From Pseudomonas helleri (lineage in GTDB: Bacteria; Pseudomonadota; Gammaproteobacteria; Pseudomonadales; Pseudomonadaceae), in the NCBI RefSeq assembly GCF_001043025.1, contig NZ_JYLD01000005.1:310001-374000 (forward strand): a DNA stretch of 64,000 nt, in the 5' to 3' direction. This document shows, in pieces, positions 29,089 through 36,843 of the stretch. The notes beneath the pieces were generated by a model that had not been told where the DNA came from, did no database searches, and was given only the letters and a program-made list of their open reading frames with translations. The position numbers and the translations under genes are program-made. Position 1 is the first letter of the stretch. Each line of letters starts with the position of its first letter.

Positions 29089-30027
29089 TCACTCGCAGGC
29101 TTGATTACCTTGCTTTTCATCCGACTCGCCGGGCGTTTTACCTTTTGTTTTTAACTCACTAACGATCACCGCTGCAACAATCAATAGCGCACCGAGCAAT
29201 GCGATGCCGGGTAAACGCTCCCCGGCGATACGCCCGACGATTCCGGCCCATACCGGTTCGCCCGCGTAAATAAGCGTGGCGCGGGTCGGTGAAACACTTT
29301 TTTGTGCCCAGTTCATCGCCACTTGAATAATCGCGCTAGCAGCCCCCAGGCCCACCGCGCTGATCAGCAACAGCCAAGAGAAGTCAGGGATGGCCTCGCC
29401 GCTCGGCACCACCATCAAGAATGACAGAATAGACGCGGTGGCGAGCTGCACGACGGTCACCCGTCGCACATCGACTTTGCCGGCATAGGCGCTGATCAGG
29501 ATTATTTCGGCGGCGATGGCGATAGCACTGATCAGGGTCACGATTTCGCCCTGGCTGAAGTTCAGCGCTGCACCATTGGGCCCGGACAGCAGCATCAAGC
29601 CGGTAAACGCCATCACGATACCGATACTCGGCATCAGGCCGGGTCTGCGGCCCAGTACCAGCCACTGCAGCAGCGGCACGAAAGGTACGTAAAGAGCGGT
29701 GATAAAGGCCGACTGGCTGCTGGGAATGGTTTGCAGGCCTACGGTTTGCAAGCCGTAACCGAACATGATTGCCGTACCAATGAAAAACCCGGCTTTAAGC
29801 TCAAGTCGTGTGAAACCGCGCAAGCTTCGCCAGGAAAACAGTGCCACGATCGTCGCCGCGGCAGCAAAGCGCAGGCCGACAAAAAACATCGGGCCGCTGG
29901 ACGTCAATGCATGCTGTACCAACAAAAAGGTGCCGCCCCAGACCATGGTGATCAGGATCAGTACACATTCTGCTTTACTGAAACGAGCCGTTATCGACCC
30001 GAGCCTGGAAGTTTTCAACGTTGACAT
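29089..30027 (-). CDS. EamA/DMT-family transporter
   Basis: About 312 residues from the ATG at 30027, with ten hydrophobic spans arranged as two EamA repeats (residues 20-155 and 170-300) and motifs such as MVWGGTFLLVQHAL and YAGEPVWAGIVGRI. The frame is open to 30132, but the longer N-terminus is hydrophilic and unlike the family, and AAGG precedes the chosen start. These proteins export amino acids or other metabolites. It is divergent from an XRE-cupin regulator, the usual local controller of such exporters. Confidence 0.88.
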   Translation of the reverse strand: MSTLKTSRLGSITARFSKAECVLILITMVWGGTFLLVQHALTSSGPMFFVGLRFAAAATIVALFSWRSLRGFTRLELKAGFFIGTAIMFGYGLQTVGLQTIPSSQSAFITALYVPFVPLLQWLVLGRRPGLMPSIGIVMAFTGLMLLSGPNGAALNFSQGEIVTLISAIAIAAEIILISAYAGKVDVRRVTVVQLATASILSFLMVVPSGEAIPDFSWLLLISAVGLGAASAIIQVAMNWAQKSVSPTRATLIYAGEPVWAGIVGRIAGERLPGIALLGALLIVAAVIVSELKTKGKTPGESDEKQGNQACE

Positions 30028-30051
30028 AACCTTGCACGCCACAAGATGAGA

Positions 30052-30086
30052 GACGCACAATGCGTCAAAGCTGAGCAGTATACTGC
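30052..30086. promoter_or_regulatory. Palindromes in the EamA / XRE-cupin intergenic region
   Basis: Two inverted repeats lie between the divergent genes: GACGC-ACAAT-GCGTC (30052-30066) and the perfect palindrome GCAGTATACTGC (30075-30086). Either could be the operator for the regulator at 30157. Confidence 0.4.
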
Positions 30087-30156
30087 GCACCCCCATAGAG
30101 TGAGCAATATAGTGCCCAACGAAATTCCCCATTCTGATTCGTCACAGAGAGGTTTC

Positions 30157-30705
30157 ATGCAACGTACTTCGGTATTGCAGCACGTCAGTCAGAACGTTCG
30201 GCGCTTGAGGCTGCTCGCTCACCTTAGCCAAAGTGCCCTGTCTGATTTGTCGGGTGTCAGCCGTCGGATGCTGGTTGCGATAGAGGCCGGCGAGAAAAAC
30301 GTCAGCCTGAGCACCCTTGATCGCGTGGCAGAGGCGTTGAACGTGGCGTTCAGTGATTTGATTCAGGCGCCGGGTTCAGTTGACCCGAGTCGCATCAACG
30401 AACTGGCGTGGGCCGGCAACAGCACGGCGAGCAAGGCGGTGTTATTGGCCAAGGCGGTGGCCTGTAAAGAGGTTGAGCTATGGGAATGGACCCTGGTGCC
30501 GGGCGACGAATACCACTCGCAGGCTGATGCCGACGGCTGGAGCGAGCAGTTATACGTATTTGAAGGGCGCTTGACGCTGGTCATTGACGAGCAGTCGTTC
30601 ACGTTCGGCGCAGGGGAGTTCTATATGTACGCCAGCAATAAACCGCACTCCTACCGCAATGACGGCGATGAAGTGGTTCGCTTTATCCGCAACGTGGTTA
30701 TTTGA
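30157..30705 (+). CDS. XRE-type HTH regulator with C-terminal cupin domain
   Basis: A 182-residue regulator. An XRE helix-turn-helix occupies residues 10-65 (LSQSALSDLSGVSRRMLVAIEAGEKNVSLSTLDRVAEAL), and a cupin domain lies at about 105-180 (ELWEWTLVPGDEYHS, YVFEGRLTLVID, YASNKPHSYRN). The cupin probably binds a small ligand. An upstream extension to 30046 is open but unlikely; GAGAGG precedes the ATG at 30157. It probably controls the divergent EamA transporter. Confidence 0.9.
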   Translation: MQRTSVLQHVSQNVRRLRLLAHLSQSALSDLSGVSRRMLVAIEAGEKNVSLSTLDRVAEALNVAFSDLIQAPGSVDPSRINELAWAGNSTASKAVLLAKAVACKEVELWEWTLVPGDEYHSQADADGWSEQLYVFEGRLTLVIDEQSFTFGAGEFYMYASNKPHSYRNDGDEVVRFIRNVVI

Positions 30706-30712
30706 GAAAGGT

Positions 30713-30732
30713 GGCGGGACAAATGTCCCGCC
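30713..30732. terminator. Hairpin after the XRE-cupin gene
   Basis: GGCGGGAC-AAAT-GTCCCGCC gives an eight-base-pair stem starting eight bases after the stop. There is no T run, so it is a possible weak terminator or mRNA 3' stabiliser. Confidence 0.45.
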
Positions 30733-30868
30733 GAGCCAGGCTGCCGCACACCGTTCGCTCGCGGTCCAGGCCAATCATCAGGTCAATTGGCTTGAACAGG
30801 GTATGTGCTGACTGGGGAATCAGCCCGAGCGACGTAGGCTGCACCGCAGGCCTGACGCAACACTCCGC

Positions 30869-31300
30869 TTAGCGGATGTTTTTGATGGTGCCTTTGTTAC
30901 CGGTAACCGTCACGTTCACCTTCTTGAAGATGAAGTAGTCTTCAACCGACACGGCGTAACGAGGTGCGACGATCAAATCCGAACCCGAACTCTTGACCGC
31001 TTTGTAAGCAGCAGCTGCTTTAGTGGCAGACACTGGGTCTGGCAGGCTGAAAGCAGGAGCAGGGCCGCCATAGGTCACGCCGTCTGCGAACTCACTGTCG
31101 CCGCTGATTTTCAGCACGTCGAACAGAATGTCCGAAGACGATTGGCCGGTGATCTCGCCGCCCACTTCAATGTTAGCTTTCAGGTCAGCAGTGACAGTAC
31201 CCGCGATTGGAGCATTTGGCTGGCTCACGTTGTGGCTCATGCAACCGCTGGTGGCCAGAACTGCTGCCACTAATGCGACAGGCATCCATATTTTTTTCAT
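30869..31300 (-). CDS. Small lipoprotein of unknown function
   Basis: A 143-residue protein with a lipoprotein signal: MKKIWMPVALVAAVLATSGC, with the lipidated Cys at residue 20 in the lipobox ATSGC. The mature part is a compact beta-rich domain with a segment AAAYKAVKSSGSDLIVAPRYAV and a basic end. The layout loosely resembles TRL-like lipoproteins (repeat counter plus closing strands), but I do not recognise it securely. Residue +2 is Met, so outer-membrane sorting is likely. It stands alone between the cupin gene and the repeats upstream of rmlD. Confidence 0.75.
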   Translation of the reverse strand: MKKIWMPVALVAAVLATSGCMSHNVSQPNAPIAGTVTADLKANIEVGGEITGQSSSDILFDVLKISGDSEFADGVTYGGPAPAFSLPDPVSATKAAAAYKAVKSSGSDLIVAPRYAVSVEDYFIFKKVNVTVTGNKGTIKNIR

Positions 31301-31662
31301 CGTAAAGCTCCAAGAGATTTGTCAGTCCGTTCGTTAACGGCGGCGAGACTGTACGTGAGCACCCCTAGGATTAAAGTCAGCTAAGTCCCTCTCTCGCGCA
31401 GGCATAAAACCTATTGGCGGTAGGAATTTGGATTACCTCCTACTTTTACGGGAGTTCACTGTAGGTACGGGGCAGGGCGGGGTGTAATACGCGGGAGGTA
31501 CGGAAAGATCAAAAGATCGCGAGGCAAGTTTTGTGGCGAATATAAGACCCGTGGGAGCGGGCTTGCTCGCGATACAGATGACTCGGTATGGATGTTTCAC
31601 CCTGTCGATGCAATCGCGAGCAAGCCCGCTCCCACGGCATGCTGAAATAGCCTGAACCCGTT
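31301..31662. other. Intergenic stretch with REP elements
   Basis: This stretch of 362 bases without a gene contains a lone REP half (31506-31528) and a complete REPIN-like pair (31551-31635). The left part should hold the lipoprotein promoter, but no confident -10/-35 was found. Confidence 0.6.
31551..31635. repeat. REPIN-like inverted pair downstream of rmlD
   Basis: The gtgggagcgggcttgctcgc arm begins at 31551 and the reverse-complement arm ends at 31635. A separate single arm (agatcaaaagatcgcgaggc) lies 23 bases to the left. Confidence 0.85.
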
Positions 31663-32553
31663 TTAGCGCTGTTCGGTCAAGCACTCATTTAGCGCGGCGC
31701 GCCAGTCTGGCTGGCTGACCTGCCATTCACGGACCAGGCGGCTGCAGTCCAGACGCGAGTTTTGCGGGCGGGCCGCGGGGGTCGGGTAGGCGCTGGCCGG
31801 TATCGGCTCAAGGGTGGCGCACGTTTTGCCTTGGGCCGTCAGGTGCTCGGCAATGGCTTGGGTAAAACCAAACCAGGAGGTTTCACCGGCTGCTGTCAGG
31901 TGGTACACCCCCCATGCGCCGGCCTGGCCCGCTTGCCAGCGCTCGATCAACGCGCGCGTGCTCCTGGCAATGGTGCCGGCCCAGGTCGGTGCGCCAATCT
32001 GGTCAGCCACCACGCGCAGCTCGGTTTTTTCCGGGAGTAAACGCTGCATGGTCAGCAGGAAGTTCTTGCCGTGGGTGGAGTACACCCAACTGGTGCGCAG
32101 GATCAAATGCTGCCCGCCCACTGCAGTGATCGCTTGCTCACCCGCCAATTTGCTTTTGCCGTAGACGCCCAGCGGGCCGGTTGGATCGTCTTCGGTATAA
32201 GGCCCGGGCTTGCTGCCATCGAACACGTAGTCAGTGGAGTAGTGGATCAGTGGGATACCCAGCGCCTTGGCTTCTTCCGCAAAAACGCCCGGCGCGGTGC
32301 CATTGATGGCAAACGCCAAGTCCGGCTCGCTTTCTGCCAGATCCACCGCCGTGTGTGCACCGGCGTTAATGATCAAATCCGGGCGATGGGCGCGAACCTG
32401 TGCGCGGATCTGCTCGGGCTGGCTCAAATCCAGCTCATCACGGCCCAGCACAATCAACTCGGCCACATCGCCAAGCTGCTTTTGCAGCTCAACGGCCACC
32501 TGGCCGGTCTTGCCGCTGATAAGGATTTTTAAAGGCGTGGCGGTGCGGCTCAT
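31663..32553 (-). CDS. rmlD: dTDP-4-dehydrorhamnose reductase
   Basis: A 296-residue short-chain dehydrogenase that reduces dTDP-4-dehydro-L-rhamnose to dTDP-L-rhamnose, the last step of the pathway. It has the nucleotide-binding motif [11 protein letters not shown] near residue 12, [12 protein letters not shown], and the catalytic Tyr-Lys pair in YGKSKLAGE. Its start overlaps the rmlB stop (ATGA). The other two pathway genes, rmlA and rmlC, are not in the window. Confidence 0.95.
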   Translation of the reverse strand: MSRTATPLKILISGKTGQVAVELQKQLGDVAELIVLGRDELDLSQPEQIRAQVRAHRPDLIINAGAHTAVDLAESEPDLAFAINGTAPGVFAEEAKALGIPLIHYSTDYVFDGSKPGPYTEDDPTGPLGVYGKSKLAGEQAITAVGGQHLILRTSWVYSTHGKNFLLTMQRLLPEKTELRVVADQIGAPTWAGTIARSTRALIERWQAGQAGAWGVYHLTAAGETSWFGFTQAIAEHLTAQGKTCATLEPIPASAYPTPAARPQNSRLDCSRLVREWQVSQPDWRAALNECLTEQR

Positions 32554-33632
32554 GCAATCAGATCCTTGGCGTCAGTAAAGCCCAGACGCTGGCCCTGGTA
32601 GCTGCCGTCCTGAACGCGTTTGCACCATTCCAGGTTGTCCAGGTACCACTGCACGGTTTTGCGCAGGCCGGTTTCAAAGGTTTCTGCGGGTACCCAGCCC
32701 AGCTCGCGTTCGATTTTGCTGGCGTCGATGGCATAACGCTGGTCATGGCCGGGGCGGTCCTGAACAAAGGTAATCAAGTCAGCGAACTGCGCGACACCGG
32801 CCGGGCGCTCAGGTGCCAACTCTTCGAGCAAGGCGCAGATGCCGCGCACCACGTCGATGTTCTTTTGCTCGTTATGGCCGCCGATGTTGTATGTCTCGCC
32901 GACCACACCGTCCGTCACCACCTTGAGCAGGGCGCGGGCGTGGTCCTCTACGAACAACCAGTCGCGCACTTGCAGGCCATTGCCGTATACAGGCAGCGGT
33001 TTACCGGCCAACGCATTGAGAATGACCAGCGGGATCAGTTTTTCCGGGAAGTGGAACGGCCCATAGTTGTTCGAGCAGTTAGTTACCAGTACCGGTAAAC
33101 CGTAAGTGCGGTTCCAGGCGCGCACCAAGTGGTCAGATGCCGCTTTGCTGGCCGAATAAGGCGAGCTTGGCGCGTACGGCGTGGTTTCGGTGAACAGATC
33201 ATCAACGCCATGCAAGTCGCCATACACTTCGTCGGTCGAAATATGGTGGAAACGGAAGGCGCTTTTTGCAGGTTCTGCAAGCGTCGACCAATAAGCACGA
33301 GTGGCCTCAAGCAGGCTGTAAGTGCCGACAATGTTGGTCTGGATAAAGTCCGATGGGCCATCGATGGAGCGATCAACGTGCGACTCGGCCGCCAAATGCA
33401 TGATCGCCTGCGGCTGGAAGCGCTCAATAACGGCGCTCATCGCCGCCTGATCAACGATGTCAGCCTGAACGAACTCGTAACGGGTGTCCGTAGCGATGCT
33501 TTGCAGCGATTCCAGATTGCCAGCGTAGGTCAACTTGTCGACGTTGAGCACTTCGTGGGAGGTGTCTTTAATCAAGTGACGGATCAGAGCCGAACCAATA
33601 AAGCCGGCACCGCCGGTGACTAAAATGCGCAT
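32550..33632 (-). CDS. rmlB: dTDP-glucose 4,6-dehydratase
   Basis: A 360-residue extended SDR enzyme that converts dTDP-glucose to dTDP-4-dehydro-6-deoxyglucose. It begins with [20 protein letters not shown] and has the catalytic motif [11 protein letters not shown] and [18 protein letters not shown] seven bases before the ATG supports the start. It forms a two-gene unit with rmlD and supplies rhamnose or another 6-deoxyhexose to LPS or exopolysaccharide. Confidence 0.95.
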   Translation of the reverse strand: MRILVTGGAGFIGSALIRHLIKDTSHEVLNVDKLTYAGNLESLQSIATDTRYEFVQADIVDQAAMSAVIERFQPQAIMHLAAESHVDRSIDGPSDFIQTNIVGTYSLLEATRAYWSTLAEPAKSAFRFHHISTDEVYGDLHGVDDLFTETTPYAPSSPYSASKAASDHLVRAWNRTYGLPVLVTNCSNNYGPFHFPEKLIPLVILNALAGKPLPVYGNGLQVRDWLFVEDHARALLKVVTDGVVGETYNIGGHNEQKNIDVVRGICALLEELAPERPAGVAQFADLITFVQDRPGHDQRYAIDASKIERELGWVPAETFETGLRKTVQWYLDNLEWCKRVQDGSYQGQRLGFTDAKDLIA

Positions 33633-34079
33633 GTGAATATCCCTTATTCCCTGACGGTCTTAAATCATGTGGCGCATAGCTTGGGTGGATGCGCGTGATG
33701 GGGCAAGAGGAAGCTCCCAATAATTTCCTGCAAACCGTAGTCGTTGACGAGCCTGCGAGGCTACGTCAGATTGCACAGCGATCGTAAACCCTGACAGCAC
33801 GATCAACTGAATAATTGCGAAACCCAGACTCACACAGACTTTGCGCGAATACCGCACTCTACAGACGTAGCCTCGCAGGCTCGTCAACGACTACAGGGTG
33901 AGACCCGACACTAAAAATTATTAGAATTCAGGGGGTTGCCAGCTTCGATCTTCTAGTACATAATGCGCGCCATCAGCTCGGGGCAACTACCTGAATAGCT
34001 GAAGAATCAAAGAGTTGTAGCGATCAAATCGCAAATTTCCTTGCTTTTGATACTTCCAAACAGAAGTTTCAAGCGCAAT
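33633..34079. other. Intergenic stretch between rmlB and tRNA-Cys
   Basis: This 447-base gap is largely occupied by the palindromic repeat at 33737-33895. The remainder should hold the rmlB promoter (right-to-left) and the tRNA promoter, neither of which is clear enough to mark. Confidence 0.6.
33737..33895. repeat. Long palindromic repeat, gtagtcgttgacgagcc family
   Basis: The left arm gtagtcgttgacgagcctgc plus gaggctacgtcagattgc faces acgtagcctcgcaggctcgt ending caacgactac. It is the same family and spacing as the copy fused to the MFS gene at 5361-5521. Confidence 0.8.
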
Positions 34080-34153
34080 GGCCGAATAGCAAAATGGTTA
34101 TGCAGCGGATTGCAAATCCGCCCACGCCGGTTCGATTCCGGCTTCGGCCTCCA
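34080..34153 (+). tRNA. tRNA-Cys (anticodon GCA)
   Basis: This 74-base cloverleaf has acceptor stem GGCCGAA/TTCGGCC, anticodon arm GCGGA-TTGCAAA-TCCGC with GCA in the loop, a T arm GCCGG-TTCGATT-CCGGC, discriminator T and an encoded CCA. It stands alone here; no neighbouring tRNA-Gly or tRNA-Leu was found. Confidence 0.96.
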
Positions 34154-34160
34154 CATACGA

Positions 34161-34195
34161 AAGCCCCGTAGATTAACGTCTACGGGGCTTTTTTG
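34161..34195 (+). terminator. Rho-independent terminator after tRNA-Cys
   Basis: A 12-base-pair stem AAGCCCCGTAGA/TCTACGGGGCTT (34161-34172 with 34179-34190) with loop TTAACG is followed by a T run. It is only seven bases after the tRNA 3' end. Confidence 0.93.
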
Positions 34196-34202
34196 TTGTG
34201 TG

Positions 34203-34517
34203 CTAATCATCGGGCTCGAACAGCAAGGCCGTCTCAAAATCTTGCCCGCCGTAATAAATGCCAATGATAAAAACCTGCTTGCCATCAACGGCAAAAGCAA
34301 TCACGGCCCGCTTGCGATAGTTCGTTATACGCAGACCCGGGCGTATATCGTCGCGTTGATTTCCTCGCAGGGGGAACGTTCGTAAATCTTCGCAGTAGGC
34401 CACGATAGCGTCGGTGTAACGTTTGGAAACTTCTGGGGACGCCGCCGTGGCTATAAATCGGTAGAGCGCCGTCAATTGCTCCAAAGATTCAGGTGAAAAC
34501 TCAATGGAATACGCCAT
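34203..34517 (-). CDS. ParE/RelE-superfamily toxin
   Basis: A 104-residue toxin-like protein with the ParE pattern: YSIEFSPESLEQLTALYRFIA near the start, then LRTFPLRGNQRDDIRPGLRI and NYRKRAVIAFAVDGKQVFIIGIYYGGQDFE. ParE toxins poison gyrase, whereas RelE relatives cut mRNA; the sequence alone does not decide, though the FPLRG and R-x-L-R elements favour ParE. The ATG at 34517 overlaps the antitoxin stop (ATGA); a TTG one codon earlier is less likely. Confidence 0.82.
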   Translation of the reverse strand: MAYSIEFSPESLEQLTALYRFIATAASPEVSKRYTDAIVAYCEDLRTFPLRGNQRDDIRPGLRITNYRKRAVIAFAVDGKQVFIIGIYYGGQDFETALLFEPDD

Positions 34518-34795
34518 CAAGATTCGGTCGTTGCGTTCTGATGCTCTGCTGCTAACCGGGCACGCACTTCATCGATGCTTACTGCTCGAGAAGGGTCTGC
34601 TTTCAGGGCATCGTAAGCGGGAGCTACCTGGCTGACCAGCCAGCTTTCCAGCGCGCGGTCACGGGCCATCAACGCTCGTAGGCCATCACGAATGACTTCG
34701 CTTTCAGTGGCGTACTCACCAGCAGCCACTTTAGCTTTCACCGCTTCTGCCATCTGAATGGGCAGAGTGATACTGAATTGCTGAGTGCTGCGCAT
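34517..34795 (-). CDS. ParD/CopG-type ribbon-helix-helix antitoxin
   Basis: A 92-residue protein with an N-terminal ribbon-helix-helix (QQFSITLPIQMAEAVKAKVAAGEYATESEVIRDGLRAL) that binds the operon promoter, and a C-terminal tail (SRAVSIDEVRARLAAE) expected to wrap the toxin. It is first in the pair, as is usual for ParDE. The module lies next to tRNA-Cys and a phage gene scrap, a typical accessory position. Confidence 0.85.
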   Translation of the reverse strand: MRSTQQFSITLPIQMAEAVKAKVAAGEYATESEVIRDGLRALMARDRALESWLVSQVAPAYDALKADPSRAVSIDEVRARLAAEHQNATTES

Positions 34796-34968
34796 GATAA
34801 GCCTCCCGGGCTGAGTAGGTTTTAATCCTACTCCATCCTCAAAGCCAAACCTAGCGACTCCTTGGCAGTGTATGACGTGTGGTCATGTTCTATACATACT
34901 GCCCGCAATGCAGCCGTTTTGCCCTTTACGGCCTGCCTTGTGCGGGGCTTTTGTCGTCTGGAGCACTT

Positions 34969-35113
34969 ATGACACCCACCTTTCGCATCGTCGCAGACGG
35001 CGCCGACATCACGTCGTTGATCAATGACCGCCTGCTATTGCTACGTACTACGGAAAACCCGGCATGGAGTCCGACGACTTCGAACTGTGTATTAATGACC
35101 GCGACAGCGCCTC
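34969..35113 (+). pseudogene. Fragment of phage late control / tail protein D
   Basis: Reading from the ATG at 34969 gives PTFRIVADGADITSLINDRLLLLRTTE. After a one-base frame change near 35051 the next frame continues PGMESDDFELCINDRDSA. Joined, this matches the start of P2-type gpD proteins (ITxxINDRL, then GMESDxFEL-INDRD). Only about 48 codons remain, so it is a decayed scrap of a prophage or tailocin gene, not a functional product. Confidence 0.75.
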
Positions 35114-35148
35114 TCAAATACAAAATAACTGATTGTTATTAACCCACT

Positions 35149-35171
35149 GTAGGAGCGAGCTTGCTCGCGAT
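35149..35171 (+). repeat. Single REP arm
   Basis: This is one gtaggagcgagcttgctcgc arm without its partner. It is followed by gatcttttgatc, as in the complete copies. Confidence 0.75.
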
Positions 35172-35419
35172 CTTTTGATCTTGATCCAAAAGGCCCCGTT
35201 AAACCACGCAGTCGATCGTAGTCGATCGCAGCCTTCGTTCCTCGTCAGCGACTACAGTTTCCTGAAAATAACGATCCCCGAAGGAGAGGGGCCGATTAGG
35301 GGATGCCATGCCAAATCGCGGGGTCTACTTGGTCACTTACAAGTGTGAGAGGCTTATCGGCAGTTATAGACAGTAATCAGCGTGCTGTTTTTATGTAGTT
35401 AACGTATATATCCCAAAAA

Positions 35420-35479
35420 AAAGATTTTGCCCTTTTACGGCATGGATTAAGCAGCACGCTAAGAAATCCAAAAGGGCAA
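35420..35479 (-). terminator. Likely terminator downstream of adhP
   Basis: On the minus strand TTGCCCTTTT (35479-35470) pairs with AAAAGGGCAA (35436-35427), and a T-rich tract (atctttttttt) follows. The loop is long, about 33 bases, so strength is uncertain. Confidence 0.55.
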
Positions 35480-35489
35480 GATCATCAGG

Positions 35490-36506
35490 TTAATGCTTCT
35501 TGCTGAAATCAATGACCATGCGGCCGGTAAATTTACCCTGCTCCATTTCTTCAAAAATCGTATTGATATCTTCGAGTGGACGCATCTGCACTTTTGGTAC
35601 GACTTTACCTTCGGCGCCGAAACGGAAGGCCTCTTTCAGGTCTTCACGAGTCCCCACCAGTGAGCCAACGACCTCAATACCGTCCAGGACCAGGCGCGGA
35701 ATGCTCAGGTCCATCGTTTCAACTGGCAGGCCCACTGCCACAACACGCCCTGCGGCGCGGACACTGGCGACGGCAGAGTTAAAGGCTGATTTGGCGACGG
35801 CTGTCACGACCGCTGCATGGGCGCCGCCCAACTCTTTCTGAATGATCTCATCGACATTGTCTGTCTTTGGATTAAGGGTTAAATCTGCCCCCATCTCTTT
35901 CGCCAATGCCAGTTGCTTGTCATTAACATCAATGGCGATCACTTTGGCATTGAATACATTCTTGGCATATTGCAGGGCCAGGTTTCCCAGCCCGCCCAGG
36001 CCGTAAATCGCCAGCCATTGGCCTGGTTTTATACCTGAAACTTTAATGGCCTTATAAGTAGTCACGCCAGCGCAGGTAATACTACTGGCTTCAGCCGAAT
36101 CAAGACCGTCCGGAACTTTGACCGCGTAATCAGCACTGACAATGCATTCTTCAGCCATACCGCCGTCGACGGTATAACCCGCATTCTTGGCTGTGCGGCA
36201 GAAAGTTTCTTTGCCGCTGTTACAGTATTCGCAGTTGCCACAGCCGCGGAAAAACCACGCGACACTGGCGCGATCGCCAACTTTAAGTGATGTAACACCA
36301 TCCGCTACTTCAGTCACAACACCGATGCCTTCATGCCCAAGCGTTATGCCGGATACATCACCGAAATCTGCATTCTTTACATGCAGGTCGGTGTGGCATA
36401 CACCGCAGCATTCCATTTTTAATAAGGCCTCTCCATATTCTAAAGGGCGTAATTTTTTGTCTTCAATGACGACGGTCTTATTCTTTGCGACAACAGCTGC
36501 TTTCAT
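35490..36506 (-). CDS. adhP: Zinc-dependent alcohol dehydrogenase AdhP
   Basis: A 338-residue medium-chain dehydrogenase that oxidises ethanol and other primary alcohols with NAD+. It has the catalytic zinc site CGVCHTDLH and GHEGIGVV, the structural zinc cysteines in [15 protein letters not shown], and the cofactor motif [10 protein letters not shown]. The sequence follows E. coli AdhP closely as I remember it. The frame is open to 36593, but the ATG at 36506 gives the family start MKAAVV and has a G-rich ribosome site. It is a single-gene unit with its own terminator. Confidence 0.94.
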   Translation of the reverse strand: MKAAVVAKNKTVVIEDKKLRPLEYGEALLKMECCGVCHTDLHVKNADFGDVSGITLGHEGIGVVTEVADGVTSLKVGDRASVAWFFRGCGNCEYCNSGKETFCRTAKNAGYTVDGGMAEECIVSADYAVKVPDGLDSAEASSITCAGVTTYKAIKVSGIKPGQWLAIYGLGGLGNLALQYAKNVFNAKVIAIDVNDKQLALAKEMGADLTLNPKTDNVDEIIQKELGGAHAAVVTAVAKSAFNSAVASVRAAGRVVAVGLPVETMDLSIPRLVLDGIEVVGSLVGTREDLKEAFRFGAEGKVVPKVQMRPLEDINTIFEEMEQGKFTGRMVIDFSKKH

Positions 36507-36843
36507 AGTCAACCCCCACGTGTGGTATGTCTGAAGGCTCATGTTGACTGCATAACTAAAAATGAGCGGCTGTAGTCTAGCTGCGATTTTCAAAACCGTT
36601 GTCTTTTAGGATCCATTGCGATTTCTGCCCATTCCGACTGTGAGTGATCGCTGCGGTGGGGCCCCGGTTGAGGGCAGTTTTGCCCCGAATTAAAACCTTA
36701 GCCAGGCTAAAACGGGCTGTTCAGACCTTGGGCTAAGCTGTCATGGCCAAGTCGCAGACAGTACGCAGCCCAAGATCAGAATTGGATTTTCTAATGGAGA
36801 TAGATACTATCCTATCGATTAGCCTGCTACCTATTGCATAGCC
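36507..36843. other. Divergent intergenic region adhP / FUSC
   Basis: These 337 bases should hold both promoters. A 15-codon ORF (36794-36841, MEIDTILSISLLPIA) ends two bases before the FUSC ATG and might act as a coupled leader peptide. No named operator was recognised. Confidence 0.45.

Larger units (their letters stand above)
34796..35489. other. Gene-poor remnant region
   Basis: About 690 bases hold no intact gene. The stretch contains the antitoxin promoter area, a frameshifted phage gene D fragment (34969-35113), a lone REP arm (35149-35171), a lone gtag-family arm (about 35212-35257) and the adhP terminator. It looks like a decayed insertion site. Confidence 0.65.

Noticed and set aside
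31416..31423. GGCGGTAG on the plus strand as a second ops element
   Set aside because: No plus-strand gene follows and the JUMPStart context is absent; likely chance.
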